Source: Mycobacterium dioxanotrophicus (lineage in GTDB: Bacteria > Actinomycetota > Actinomycetes > Mycobacteriales > Mycobacteriaceae). From it: a stretch of DNA of 64,000 nt. The notes under the pieces are model-generated. The model searched no databases. It was not told the origin of the DNA and saw only the letters and a program-made list of their open reading frames with translations. Made by a program: the position numbers and the translations under genes. Below, in pieces: positions 8,420 to 17,149 of this stretch. The DNA lies in contig NZ_CP020809.1 of NCBI RefSeq assembly GCF_002157835.1, forward strand, positions 4,960,001 through 5,024,000, written 5' to 3'. Numbering within the stretch: the stretch's first letter is position 1; every line of letters starts with the position of its first letter.

Positions 8420-9579
8420 TTCGCCTTACCGAGACCCAGCACATGCTGGGCGATCATGTTGCGGAACACCTCGAGGGTGCCGCCATAGATGCCGACCAGC
8501 GGTGCGAATCGGTACACATACTCACTGCGATCATCGGCGCCGCCTTCGGCCCCGATCGGCAGCGACGCCACCGACCCGGCGATGTCCATGAGATCGGGGG
8601 CGATGTCACGCATGGTCTGAGCCAGCGCCACCCGACCGAAGATGCTCGGGGTGGACAGTGCCACCTCCAGCCGAGCCATGTTGCGCCCCAACCGATACGC
8701 CACCGACCCGTCATCGACGGCCCGATGGCCACCGGCGTCGGGTGTACTCACCAGCGCCGCGACGTTGTCGGCCGCTTCCGCCATGAACCCGGCCTGGTGC
8801 ATCATGATTGCCACGTCGGCCAGGCCGTCGTCGGCCGCGGCCACCGCCCCGTGTTCGGCGTCGAGAGGTTCGCGCACCACGGTCCAGCCGCCGTTGACAT
8901 CACCGAGCCGGTACCGGTCGTCCACCCGGACGTCGGAGTAGTAGACGATGTTGGTGCGGTCTCCGTCGACGGTGCGGATGCCCTGGATCTCGATGCCCGG
9001 CGAGTCGAGCGGCACCAGAAACATGGTGAGGCTCTTGTGTTTCGGTGCCTCTGGGTCGGTGTTGGTGATCAGGAAGACGTACTGACAGTTGTGAGCGCCG
9101 GTGGTGAACATCTTGGAGCCGTTGATGATCCACTGGCCGCCGTCGCGCACCGCGCGGGTCTTGCAGGTCGCGACGTCCGAACCGCCGTCGGGTTCGGTGT
9201 AACCCAGGCACAACCGCACCGTGCCGTCGAACACCCCGCGCAGCACCTCGTCGCGGATCTCCGGGGAGGCGAATTTCGCCACGGATCGGGCCACCATCGC
9301 GGTGGTACCCCACGTCACCCACGGCACTTCAGCCCGGCGTTTCTCCAATTCCCAGATCCGGCGCCGCACCCGGCTGAACCCGCCGTCCGCCTCGGATTTC
9401 CACTCCTTCTCCAGATATCCGGCGGCCGCGAGTTGCAGGTGCACACCCTCGTCGAAATTGTCGCCGGTCTCGCGGTCACGCCGGATGACATCGTCGGTGA
9501 CGATGCGGCCGAGGAACTCCCGAACCTCGGCGCGGAACGCTTCGTCTTCTGCGGACAGGTCGACCTGTGAGAAATCCAT
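8392..9579 (-). CDS. Acyl-CoA dehydrogenase (FadE family)
   Basis: A 395-residue flavoprotein that desaturates an acyl-CoA. Seen: the FAD/substrate region LCLGYTEPDGGSD near residue 150, the mid beta domain and the C-terminal helical domain ending in YGGTLEVFRNMIAQ, the position of the usual YxGTxEIQ segment. It is immediately preceded, 7 bp apart, by a second and dissimilar FadE (9587-10633). That layout matches the alpha2beta2 ACADs used in mycobacterial steroid side-chain or ring oxidation, so the two probably form one heteromeric enzyme. Last gene of the minus-strand run that starts at 15175. Confidence 0.93.
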   Translation of the reverse strand: MDFSQVDLSAEDEAFRAEVREFLGRIVTDDVIRRDRETGDNFDEGVHLQLAAAGYLEKEWKSEADGGFSRVRRRIWELEKRRAEVPWVTWGTTAMVARSVAKFASPEIRDEVLRGVFDGTVRLCLGYTEPDGGSDVATCKTRAVRDGGQWIINGSKMFTTGAHNCQYVFLITNTDPEAPKHKSLTMFLVPLDSPGIEIQGIRTVDGDRTNIVYYSDVRVDDRYRLGDVNGGWTVVREPLDAEHGAVAAADDGLADVAIMMHQAGFMAEAADNVAALVSTPDAGGHRAVDDGSVAYRLGRNMARLEVALSTPSIFGRVALAQTMRDIAPDLMDIAGSVASLPIGAEGGADDRSEYVYRFAPLVGIYGGTLEVFRNMIAQHVLGLGKANYSPPRKAS

Positions 9580-9586
9580 GTCTGTC

Positions 9587-10633
9587 CTAAGCCTTCGCGC
9601 TTTCCCGGGCTGTCACGATGTGGGCGATGCGCACCGCGGTGGCGCCCGGATCGCCGCCGGCGAGCGCCCAGCCGCGGGCCCGCACCAGGTAGGCAGTGGC
9701 GGCGGCCTCGGCTGACACGCCGAGTCCGCCCTGCACATGGACGGCCATGGTGGCGGCCTTGGCCGCCTCCTCGGCCATGAACACGAACGCCGAGGGCGCC
9801 AGCTCGGGCCGTTCCTCGGGTTCGTTGTCGAGAAACCAGGCGGCCCTTCGGGCCAGGCCGCGCCCGCCCTGCACGGCGATGGCGATATTGGCCAGCGGAT
9901 GCGAAATGCCTTGCAGTGTCGAGATCGGCACCCCCAGGGTGTACCGCGTCTTGGCGAACTCGGCGGCGATGGTCATGGTCTCCTCGACAAGACCGACCAA
10001 TGCCGAAGCGGTCAGCAGTCGCCATTCATCCAGCGCGCGTTGGTATTCCGTCAAGGCGGCCGCGCCGCCGGCCAGGACGACCCTGCTGTCGGCGGCCGCT
10101 GGATCCACCCACGCCATCGGGAGCTTGCCGATGTTGTCGACCCGCGCCGGTCGCGTGGAAAATGCCAGCTTCACCACATTCTGGCCGTCGCGGACGATGA
10201 GGTGGTCGGCGATCGACGCCGTCGGGATCAACCGGGCCCCGGTCGGTGCGACCTGCTGCGGGTCGAGTCCGACGATCTGCGTGCCCTGCACGATCTCCGG
10301 GGAATTCAGGACACCCAACCGCGCGAGCAGCCGCGCGGCGACAACATGGTCGATCCACGGCACCGGGGCCAGCGACCTGCCGAGCTCTTCGGCGACCAGT
10401 GTCAGGTCGACGAGTGTCGCGCCGTCGCCACCGAAGGATTCCGGCACGGCCATCGTCGTGGCGCCCATGGCGCACAACCGTTCCCACAGACTCTTGTCGA
10501 AACCAGAGGGCTCGGCGGCCCGAACCGTGTCGATATCGCAATGGGTCTTGAAGAACTGCCGGTACGCGGACTGCAGGTCGACATGATCTTCGGTCAGATG
10601 GTAATCCTGCCTGCGCAGTTCGTAGCGGTCCAT
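9587..10633 (-). CDS. Acyl-CoA dehydrogenase, shorter partner subunit
   Basis: A 348-residue ACAD homologue. The N-terminal domain (PESFGGDGATLVDLTLVAEELGR near 60-85) and the C-terminal helical domain (VQGGLGVSAEAAATAYLVRARGW) are clear; the middle is shortened and lacks an obvious EPxxGSD segment, as in the second subunits of heterotetrameric ACADs. Start at ATG 10633; the frame remains open upstream but there it mirrors the next gene. Start and the upstream gene's stop overlap by one base, so the genes are translationally coupled. Probably pairs with the FadE at 8392. Confidence 0.88.
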   Translation of the reverse strand: MDRYELRRQDYHLTEDHVDLQSAYRQFFKTHCDIDTVRAAEPSGFDKSLWERLCAMGATTMAVPESFGGDGATLVDLTLVAEELGRSLAPVPWIDHVVAARLLARLGVLNSPEIVQGTQIVGLDPQQVAPTGARLIPTASIADHLIVRDGQNVVKLAFSTRPARVDNIGKLPMAWVDPAAADSRVVLAGGAAALTEYQRALDEWRLLTASALVGLVEETMTIAAEFAKTRYTLGVPISTLQGISHPLANIAIAVQGGRGLARRAAWFLDNEPEERPELAPSAFVFMAEEAAKAATMAVHVQGGLGVSAEAAATAYLVRARGWALAGGDPGATAVRIAHIVTARESAKA

Positions 10634-11475
10634 CAGCGTTCCCCTTCTCGGCTCTCGCCGAAGAAGAACCCGGCGGCGTTGTGGTACAGGTAGTTGTCGA
10701 GCACGTCCGGGGGAAGGTCCAGGGCCAGCGCCTCGGGGACCACACGATGCATCCGCAGCACGGGGAAGTCCGAGGCGAAGATGATCTTGTCCTTGCCGCG
10801 CGTGCGCATGAAGTGCAACAGGCTCTCCGGCAACCGTTTCGGCGACCATGCCGACGTCATCAACCGCAGGTTCTGGTATTTGATCAGCATCCGGATCGCG
10901 ATGTCCCACCACGGATCGGCCCCGTGGATCATGCACAGCTTGAGTTCCGGGAACCGCACGCACACCCGGTCCAGGTGGATCGGGTTCTGCACCTCCCCGG
11001 GAATGGGCGGCCCCGGGATACCGGTGTTGACGCACAACGGCAGTTCGAGTTCGGCGCACTTGGTGTACAGCGGGTAATAGACCGCGTCGCTGGGCGGGTA
11101 CTGTCCGTCACCCCAGAAGCTCGGCCCCACCACGGCGTAGGCCACCGGAAGATCACGGGCCACGGCGGCGAGTTCGCGCAACGACGGCATGGGTCGCAGC
11201 AGGTCGACCCCACCCATCGCCAGTGCGAAGCGCTCCGGGTGGGCCTCGACGAACTTCCGCGCCGTCACCGATGGTTTGGCCAGCGAGTCCATCAGGATGG
11301 CCCGGTGCACCCCGTGCGTGTCCATCTCGTCGAGCAGTTCGGCGAGGTCGATCGGGGCGTACATCGATTGCGGACCCTTGAAGTAGTCGTCGCGCACCTT
11401 GGTCATGAAGGTGGGCTGGTTCTCGGTCTCGCCGAAGTGCACGTTGGCCAGACAATCGATGACCTTGTGACTCAT
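10633..11475 (-). CDS. Amidohydrolase family protein
   Basis: A 280-residue TIM-barrel hydrolase. Seen: N-terminal DCLANVHFGE in place of the canonical DxHxH, the mid-protein IHGADPWWD and the C-terminal IIFASDFPVLR, matching the SD(Y/F)P metal-site motif. ATG 11475 overlaps the upstream ligase stop as ATGA. It is shorter than the other two amidohydrolases of the island (410 and 415 residues) and appears only distantly related to them. Its place between an acyl-CoA ligase and a FadE pair implies that it acts on a CoA-bound or ring intermediate; the reaction is unknown. Confidence 0.83.
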   Translation of the reverse strand: MSHKVIDCLANVHFGETENQPTFMTKVRDDYFKGPQSMYAPIDLAELLDEMDTHGVHRAILMDSLAKPSVTARKFVEAHPERFALAMGGVDLLRPMPSLRELAAVARDLPVAYAVVGPSFWGDGQYPPSDAVYYPLYTKCAELELPLCVNTGIPGPPIPGEVQNPIHLDRVCVRFPELKLCMIHGADPWWDIAIRMLIKYQNLRLMTSAWSPKRLPESLLHFMRTRGKDKIIFASDFPVLRMHRVVPEALALDLPPDVLDNYLYHNAAGFFFGESREGER

Positions 11476-13085
11476 ACGCATTCTCTCTTCGTCTGGCCTG
11501 CGGTCGCCACGCTCTGGGCCCAGCGGTAATCTGCCTTGCCGTTGCCGAGCCTGCGCACCGCCTCGACGAACACCACGTCCTTGGGAATCTTGAACCGCGC
11601 GAGCCACGCCGCGCAGTGTTCCTGCAGAACGTCCACCTCCAGCGGGGAACGCGGCGCCACGATCGCGACAACTTCCTGGCCCCAGCGCTCACTGGGTCTA
11701 CCGATCACCACCGCGTCGATGACCTCGGGGACGGTGCGCAGGATCTCTTCGACCTCCTCGACGAACACCTTCTCGCCGCCGGTGTTGATCACCAGTGAGT
11801 CGCGTCCGTACAACCGCAGCGTGCCGTCGGCCTCCAACGATGCCCGATCACCGGAGACGACCACGCGTTCGCCGCCGACTTCAGGGAAGGTCTTGGCGGT
11901 GGCTTCGGCATCGTTGAAGTAGCCCAACGGGATTCGCCCGGTGCGTGCCACCCAGCCGACTTGGGTTTCGCCCGGCTGCAGGAACCGGGCGTAGTCGTTC
12001 GCGAGTACCAAGCCGCCGGAACGCAACTGGAAGGTGTCGGCGGTGGGCGTTTCACGCTGGGTATGCCCGAAACCCATGTTTCCGGTCTCCGACGAGCCGA
12101 ATCCGTTGATGACGGTGATCTGCGGAATGTGCTCCAGCAGCGCCCGTTGGTGTTTGGGGTTGGTGGCCGCACCGCCGGTGCCGATGGCAAACATCGACGA
12201 CAGGTCATAAGAATGCCGGCCCAATTCCTCCACGATCGGTGCGGCATAGGCGTCGCCGACCATCGTCATCAGGCCGACCTTCTCGCGTTCGGCGGTTTCC
12301 AGTACGGTGCGTGGATCGAATTTCGGCCTGGTGTCATGCAATACGACGGTCTGGCCGGACAGCAGCCCGGAAAACGCCGTCCACAGGCCTGCGGCGTGCA
12401 TCAACGGGGACACCGCGAACCACGGTGGACCCGCGTTGGCGACCTTGGCGTGGATCTCGTCGACCGCGTCGTGATCGGCGCCGTTCATCGAGGACACGTA
12501 GATGTCACCCTGCCGCCACAACACAGCCTTCGGCCGTCCCGTCGTGCCGCCGGTACAGATCATCAACAGGTCATCGGGCGACACCGGACCGACACGGTCA
12601 TCGCTTCCGTGCGCCAGAGCGTCATCCAGTGACAGGGCGCCGCTCAGTTCCGCTCCGTCACCGTCATCGATGCCGATCAGCAATTCCACGTCGAGTACGT
12701 CGGCGAACTTCGCGCCCAACGAGCGGTGGTAGATCACCGCGCGTGGCTTCAGGTAGGCCAGCAGGTCGGCGACCTCGCCAGGCGAGTAGTAGTGGTTGAC
12801 GTTGACCGGCACCGTGCGGGCCTTGAGGCAACCGATCACCATGTCGGGATACAGATCGTTGTGCATGATGAGTGCGACCACGTCCTGCCCGCATTCCCAC
12901 CGGTGCAGTTCCCGACGTTCCCGATGCGCACCCAGACCGCGGGACGCCAGGAAATTCGCCAGTCGGCGGGTACGGTCGGCGCCCCCGGCGAAAGTCGTGC
13001 GGCGCTCACCGCACACCGTCATCTCCCGGTCCGGCACCGCATCGGCGATCGCGTCGACGACGGCGCCGATGGTCCACTCACCCAT
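11472..13085 (-). CDS. Acyl-CoA synthetase (FadD/AMP-binding family)
   Basis: ATP-dependent ligase of 537 residues that forms an acyl-CoA through an acyl-adenylate. Seen: the P-loop-like CTGGTTGRPKAV near 185, the GFGSSETGN adenylate motif, the hinge and adenylate-binding DSLVINTGGEKV, and the C-terminal lysine segment RLGNGKADY. Start at ATG 13085 (MGEWTIG), the family N-terminus; sequence upstream in frame mirrors the neighbouring gene. It lies 7 bp after the amidohydrolase at 13093. Probably activates the acid made by the P450/ALDH steps. Confidence 0.93.
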   Translation of the reverse strand: MGEWTIGAVVDAIADAVPDREMTVCGERRTTFAGGADRTRRLANFLASRGLGAHRERRELHRWECGQDVVALIMHNDLYPDMVIGCLKARTVPVNVNHYYSPGEVADLLAYLKPRAVIYHRSLGAKFADVLDVELLIGIDDGDGAELSGALSLDDALAHGSDDRVGPVSPDDLLMICTGGTTGRPKAVLWRQGDIYVSSMNGADHDAVDEIHAKVANAGPPWFAVSPLMHAAGLWTAFSGLLSGQTVVLHDTRPKFDPRTVLETAEREKVGLMTMVGDAYAAPIVEELGRHSYDLSSMFAIGTGGAATNPKHQRALLEHIPQITVINGFGSSETGNMGFGHTQRETPTADTFQLRSGGLVLANDYARFLQPGETQVGWVARTGRIPLGYFNDAEATAKTFPEVGGERVVVSGDRASLEADGTLRLYGRDSLVINTGGEKVFVEEVEEILRTVPEVIDAVVIGRPSERWGQEVVAIVAPRSPLEVDVLQEHCAAWLARFKIPKDVVFVEAVRRLGNGKADYRWAQSVATAGQTKRECV

Positions 13086-13092
13086 CGCGGCG

Positions 13093-14340
13093 CTAGACCG
13101 ACACCAGGTGGCGGGCACCCGGCGCGGTCCGTTGTGGATCACCGAGCAGTTCCAGCGCGTTGTCGCGCATGACCTTTCGGGTGTCGTCATGGCTGAATTC
13201 CGGGAATTGTGGAATGTCGGCGGTGAACGTGGTCGGGTCGGCCAATCCCTCGCCGTGCGGCCAATCCGACCCGAAGAGAATCTTGTCGACCCCGATGGTG
13301 TCGGCAAGTAGTTTCACGTCGTCTTCGTAGTACGGCGCGATCCACACATGGGTGCGCAGTTGCTCGACCGGATCCTGCTTGAAGTGGTACGGCGCATTGT
13401 TGGCGGCCTTCTTCAATCGCTTGATCAGCCGGTAGACGAAATACGAGCCATTCTCGATGCTGACCACCTTGAGCGTGGGATGTCGGGTGAACACCTGATG
13501 CACGATCAGCGAGGCCATCGTGTCGTGGATGGCCCGGTCGTCGAGCAATACATTGTCCAGCGGGTCACGCTTGCCGAACCCTTCGAACGTCGCCTTGCCG
13601 CCCCACAGCGCCGAGATCGCCAGGTATCCGCTGTCGGAAAGGTGAAAGCCCACCGGCACACCGGCTTCGGCCAGCCGCGCCCACACCGGATCGTGCGACG
13701 GGTCACCGAGCGAGCGCGGCTTCACCACACCCGGCACCGGAGCCGGACGTACCAACACCAGCTTCGCGCCGCGGCCCAGCACGAATTCGACCTCTTCGAC
13801 CGCCTTTTCGGGATCGGCCAGCGCGATGATGGGCGCCGAGACGATCCGGCCGTCGGGCCGGTCGTATCCCCAGTCCTCATCGAGCCACAGGTTGAACGCG
13901 TGTACCGAGGCCATGGTCGCCTCGATGTCGTGCTTGAGCCCCTCCTCGACACCGCACGCGAAAGTCGGCAGCATGAACACGGTCTCCAGCCGCTGGCGGT
14001 CCAGCACCGTAACCCTTGCGTCGCGGTTCTGGTATTCGGGGTGCTCGGAGAGCCGGTCGACCTTCATCAGCGATGCGGGGTCGACACCGTCGGGGATCTC
14101 GCCGCGGAAGAGCAAGTCCAGGCAGCCGGGTTCGATGATCGGGTCGAAGGTCGGGTTGGGGATGAAGTGGTTGACCTTCTCCCCCATCATTGCCAGGGTG
14201 CGCTTGCCGTCGGCGACCATCTGCACGCCACGGCGCTTGAATTCCTTGGGCAGGTGCCGGGTGAAGGCGTCGACCGGCTCGTAATAGTGATTGTCGACGT
14301 CAACGGCCAAGTACGGCAGCCGGTCTGGGGAATCGGTCAT
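13093..14340 (-). CDS. Amidohydrolase-2 family protein (paralogue of 5291)
   Basis: A 415-residue TIM-barrel protein. Seen: VDVDNHYYEP at the N-terminus (again a single His where HxH is usual), FIPNPTF near residue 62 shared with the paralogue at 5291, IENGSYF in the centre (compare VENGSSW there) and FGSDWPHGEG near the C-terminus. Two such paralogues in one putative regulon suggests successive or alternative steps on related CoA intermediates. Tightly packed with the ligase (7 bp) and the crotonase (4 bp). Confidence 0.86.
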   Translation of the reverse strand: MTDSPDRLPYLAVDVDNHYYEPVDAFTRHLPKEFKRRGVQMVADGKRTLAMMGEKVNHFIPNPTFDPIIEPGCLDLLFRGEIPDGVDPASLMKVDRLSEHPEYQNRDARVTVLDRQRLETVFMLPTFACGVEEGLKHDIEATMASVHAFNLWLDEDWGYDRPDGRIVSAPIIALADPEKAVEEVEFVLGRGAKLVLVRPAPVPGVVKPRSLGDPSHDPVWARLAEAGVPVGFHLSDSGYLAISALWGGKATFEGFGKRDPLDNVLLDDRAIHDTMASLIVHQVFTRHPTLKVVSIENGSYFVYRLIKRLKKAANNAPYHFKQDPVEQLRTHVWIAPYYEDDVKLLADTIGVDKILFGSDWPHGEGLADPTTFTADIPQFPEFSHDDTRKVMRDNALELLGDPQRTAPGARHLVSV

Positions 14341-14344
14341 GTCA

Positions 14345-15175
14345 TCAACCTTTCAGCGGCGGGAAATTCGGCGGTCGCTTCTCGAAGAACGCGGTGATGC
14401 CCTCGACCAGGTCGGGCCGGACCATCGACTCGTGCATGAGGCGCTCCGCGCGGCTGCTGACAGCCAGCACGTCATCGTGGGCATCGCCGTACAGCTGCCG
14501 TTTGATGACAGCCATCGACGCCGGCGAGCAGTTGCGCGCCAGGTCCTCGGCATACTCCAGTGTTCGGCGCAACAGATCCTCGGGCGCCACAACCTCTTTC
14601 ACGAGGCCGAGTTGCGCGGCCTCCTCGGCATGGAACGTGCGGCCGCTCAACAACAGATCGGCCGCCGCGCCCCAGCCCGCCAGCCGCGGCAGGATCCAGG
14701 TGATGCCGTACTCGCCGATCAAGCCTCGCCGCGGGAACGCGGTGGCGAACTTCGCGCCCGCAGCGGCGAACCGCACATCACACATCAGGGCATGGGTCAG
14801 GCCGATGCCGACGCACGCCCCGTTGATGGCCGCGATGACGGGCTTGCGCAGGGCGGTGAGGAAGTGCGGATGCCGCTCGCCGACGATCTTGCTGACGTCG
14901 GTGTCCTCGTTGATCGATTCGCCAAGGGCCGCCATGGATCCCATGTACGCACCGGCGCAGAACCCACGACCGCTTCCCGTCAGCACGATGACGCGCACCG
15001 CCGGATCGGCTTCGGCGCGGTCGAAACTCGCGTAGACCCCGGCAGAGATGTCGGCACCCCAGGAGTTCAGCCGCTCGGGCCGGTTGAGTGTGAGAACCGC
15101 GACGCCGCTGTCGGTGACGTCGTAGAGCACCGCTTCGGTCGCCACCCGATCACCCACAGAACTGTCTGCAGCCAC
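14345..15175 (-). CDS. Enoyl-CoA hydratase/isomerase family protein
   Basis: Crotonase-fold protein of 276 residues. Seen: the oxyanion-hole segments SGRGFCAGAYMGSM and INGACVGIGLTHALMCD, and the trimerisation helix near PRRGLIGEYGITWILPRLAG with a Glu at the position often catalytic. I use GTG 15175, just below the operator at 15178; no strong ribosome site is visible, and GTG codons at 15157 and 15142 are alternatives. First gene of the minus-strand operon that continues through the amidohydrolase, ligase, amidohydrolase and two FadE genes. Hydrates, isomerises or hydrolyses a CoA ester. Confidence 0.87.
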   Translation of the reverse strand: MAADSSVGDRVATEAVLYDVTDSGVAVLTLNRPERLNSWGADISAGVYASFDRAEADPAVRVIVLTGSGRGFCAGAYMGSMAALGESINEDTDVSKIVGERHPHFLTALRKPVIAAINGACVGIGLTHALMCDVRFAAAGAKFATAFPRRGLIGEYGITWILPRLAGWGAAADLLLSGRTFHAEEAAQLGLVKEVVAPEDLLRRTLEYAEDLARNCSPASMAVIKRQLYGDAHDDVLAVSSRAERLMHESMVRPDLVEGITAFFEKRPPNFPPLKG

Positions 15176-15177
15176 AG

Positions 15178-15198
15178 ATACTGTATACCTATCGGTAG
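15178..15198. promoter_or_regulatory. TTACTGTAA-type operator before the crotonase-amidohydrolase operon
   Basis: Arms ATACTGTAT (15178-15186) and TATCGGTAG (15190-15198) with the same 3-bp spacer as the other island sites. They match the best site (1085) at 7 and 6 of 9 positions. It abuts the proposed start of the crotonase at 15175. Confidence 0.55.
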
Positions 15199-15306
15199 AG
15201 CATTCCGCAAGGCCGCGGACCCGCCTGCGACCAGCGCAAAGGCGGTGCCGGAGGGTCATCGATCCCAGCGTGGAATACGTCGTCTCGATGTGGCTTTCAG
15301 GCCTCG

Positions 15307-16104
15307 CTAGGTGAAGTCCGAGCCTCCGTCGACGTTGATGTTCGCCCCGGTCATGTAGGAATTGCGACGCGAGGCCAAAAAAGCCGCAACCGGCCCTATC
15401 TCGCCGGGAAGACCGGCTCGCGGCAGGTGCGCGGGATGTCCGAAATGCTCGTCGATCGCGGCCATCAACCGGTAGGGATCAGTGCCGTCGACGCCGACCG
15501 ATTGGGCCCATCCCAGTAGGGCCTCCGACGAGATGCTGCCCGGCGAAACGACATTGACCAGAATCTCGTCTTTGGCCAGCAGCAGCGAGAGGTTCTTGGA
15601 AACGCTGTTCACCGCGGCCTTGGCGGCGGTGTACGCGGGCAGCCGGGTGCTCTGCCGCTGTGTCGAATGCGCCGAGAAGTTGACGATCCGCGCCCAATCG
15701 GCTTTGCGAAGTAGCGGTAACGCGGCCCGGATACATCGCACCATGCCCATCAGCCCGGCATCGAAGGCTTCCTGCCACTGCGCGTCGGTCAACTCCTCGA
15801 ACGTGCCTGCGGCGCCGGGGCCGACGGTGTTGACGAGCACATTGAGTTCGCCGCGCCAGCGGTCACCGACCTCGGTGAACACCTGCTCGATCTGTGCCGC
15901 GTCGCGCGTGTCGGCGACGATGGCCACGGCGTCCGGGGAGCCCCGGCTCGCGAGATCGGCTGCGGCGGCGTCGAGTACGTCTTTGGAGCGCCCGACGACG
16001 GCCACCCGAGCACCGTCGTCGGCCAGGCATTGCGCGGTCGCCAGACCCATGCCCCGGCCACCACCCACGACGACGGCGGCCGCTCCGGCGAACCCGAGAT
16101 CCAT
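15307..16104 (-). CDS. Short-chain dehydrogenase/reductase
   Basis: NAD(P)-dependent SDR of 265 residues. Seen: cofactor motif GGGRGMG near residue 15 (glycine-rich, a variant of TGxxxGxG), the catalytic Ser in NFSAHS, and YTAAK with the Tyr-Lys pair. The C-terminal SYMTGANINVDGG is typical of the family. ATG 16104 follows the crotonase stop by 7 bp, so it is in an operon with the crotonase at 16112. Likely a 3-hydroxyacyl-CoA or ring-alcohol dehydrogenase in the same pathway. The gap to the next gene downstream contains an operator, so the operon probably ends here. Confidence 0.9.
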   Translation of the reverse strand: MDLGFAGAAAVVVGGGRGMGLATAQCLADDGARVAVVGRSKDVLDAAAADLASRGSPDAVAIVADTRDAAQIEQVFTEVGDRWRGELNVLVNTVGPGAAGTFEELTDAQWQEAFDAGLMGMVRCIRAALPLLRKADWARIVNFSAHSTQRQSTRLPAYTAAKAAVNSVSKNLSLLLAKDEILVNVVSPGSISSEALLGWAQSVGVDGTDPYRLMAAIDEHFGHPAHLPRAGLPGEIGPVAAFLASRRNSYMTGANINVDGGSDFT

Positions 16105-16111
16105 CGGTCGG

Positions 16112-16873
16112 TCAGGAGCCGGTCCAGTTCGGGGCACGCTTCTCGGCGAACGCCGTCGCACCCTCGATCGCGTCTTTCGACGTGAACACCGGAGTGATCA
16201 ACTCGCCCTGCTTCTTCCACATCTCGTCCTCGGACCAGCCGGCCGACTTGATGATGATCTCCTTGGTCACCGCCACCGCGAGCGGGCCGTTCGCGGTGAT
16301 CCGCTCGGCCAGCTCGAGGGCCCCGGCCAACGCCTCCCCCGGCTCGGTGAGTTTGTTGACGAAGCCCCATGCCGCGGCTTCCTCGGCGGTGAAGCTGTCT
16401 CCGGTGAGCGCCAACTCGAGGGCCTTCTGGTACGGGATGCGCTTGGGCAGCCGCAACAGACCGCCGCCCGCGGCGACCAGACCACGCTTCACCTCGGGGA
16501 TGCCGAACTTGGCCGCCTTGGAAGCCACCACCAGATCGGTGGCGAGGACGATCTCGGTCCCACCGGCCAGCGCATAGCCTTCAACCGCGGCGATGAGCGG
16601 CTTGCGGGGCGGCTGTTCGGTGAACCCGATTCCACGGCCCGGCACGTGGGGCAGTTCCCCGGAGGCGAACGCCTTCAGATCCATGCCGGCGCAGAAGTTG
16701 CCGCCCGCGCCGGTGATGACCGCCACCGAGAGCTCTGCAGTGTCGTCGAGTTCGTCGACCGCATCGGCGAGGCCTTGGGCGACCGCCAGATTGAACGCGT
16801 TACGGGCCTCCGGCCTGTTGATCGTGATGATGAGCGTTCGACCTTGACGCTCCCGCAGAACTACCTCTGACAC
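16112..16873 (-). CDS. Enoyl-CoA hydratase (crotonase family)
   Basis: A 253-residue crotonase of normal length. Seen: GAGGNFCAGMDLKAF for the first oxyanion-hole strand, VEGYALAGGTEIVLATD for the second, and FGIPEVKRGLVAAGGGLLRLPKR where the catalytic Glu of hydratases is expected. First gene of a two-gene unit with the SDR at 15307. The upstream region carries the operator at 16913 and is shared with the divergent TetR at 17150. Confidence 0.92.
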   Translation of the reverse strand: MSEVVLRERQGRTLIITINRPEARNAFNLAVAQGLADAVDELDDTAELSVAVITGAGGNFCAGMDLKAFASGELPHVPGRGIGFTEQPPRKPLIAAVEGYALAGGTEIVLATDLVVASKAAKFGIPEVKRGLVAAGGGLLRLPKRIPYQKALELALTGDSFTAEEAAAWGFVNKLTEPGEALAGALELAERITANGPLAVAVTKEIIIKSAGWSEDEMWKKQGELITPVFTSKDAIEGATAFAEKRAPNWTGS

Positions 16874-16912
16874 CGGTGCCCCTTCGCTCGCGGTCCAATT
16901 CCCCGGAAAAGC

Positions 16913-17026
16913 CTACTATATGGATTACAGTAATAGGCTGGCGGACCGTCCGCCATCGCCCAGCGACGGCCTGGAAACAACCGCAGGGCAAAGCTACGGG
17001 AGGTCTACCGGTAAGGTTGACGGTGA
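16913..17026. promoter_or_regulatory. Operator cluster between crotonase and divergent TetR
   Basis: One site has CTACTATAT (16913-16921) and the full half-site TTACAGTAA (16925-16933), 3 bp apart. A second, weaker pair is TACCGGTAA (17006-17014) and TGACGGTGA (17018-17026), also 3 bp apart but in direct rather than inverted orientation. TGACGGTAA recurs near 17073. This 276-bp stretch between 16874 and 17149 has no gene and would allow autoregulation of the TetR at 17150. Confidence 0.5.
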
Positions 17027-17149
17027 CAATACCCGCAAGACACGCGCCCGTAGGCGCAGTTCAGGTGGTAGCTGACGGTAAATTCGGTGGCGTTGACCCG
17101 CGGCGCAGGAACTGCCTGAGCAGTATCGATTTCGATGGAGGTGTCCGCA

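Noticed and set aside
11476..11607. Extended N-terminus of the amidohydrolase at 10633
   Set aside because: It overlaps the ligase C-terminus in another frame, and the ATGA overlap at 11475 gives a natural coupled start.
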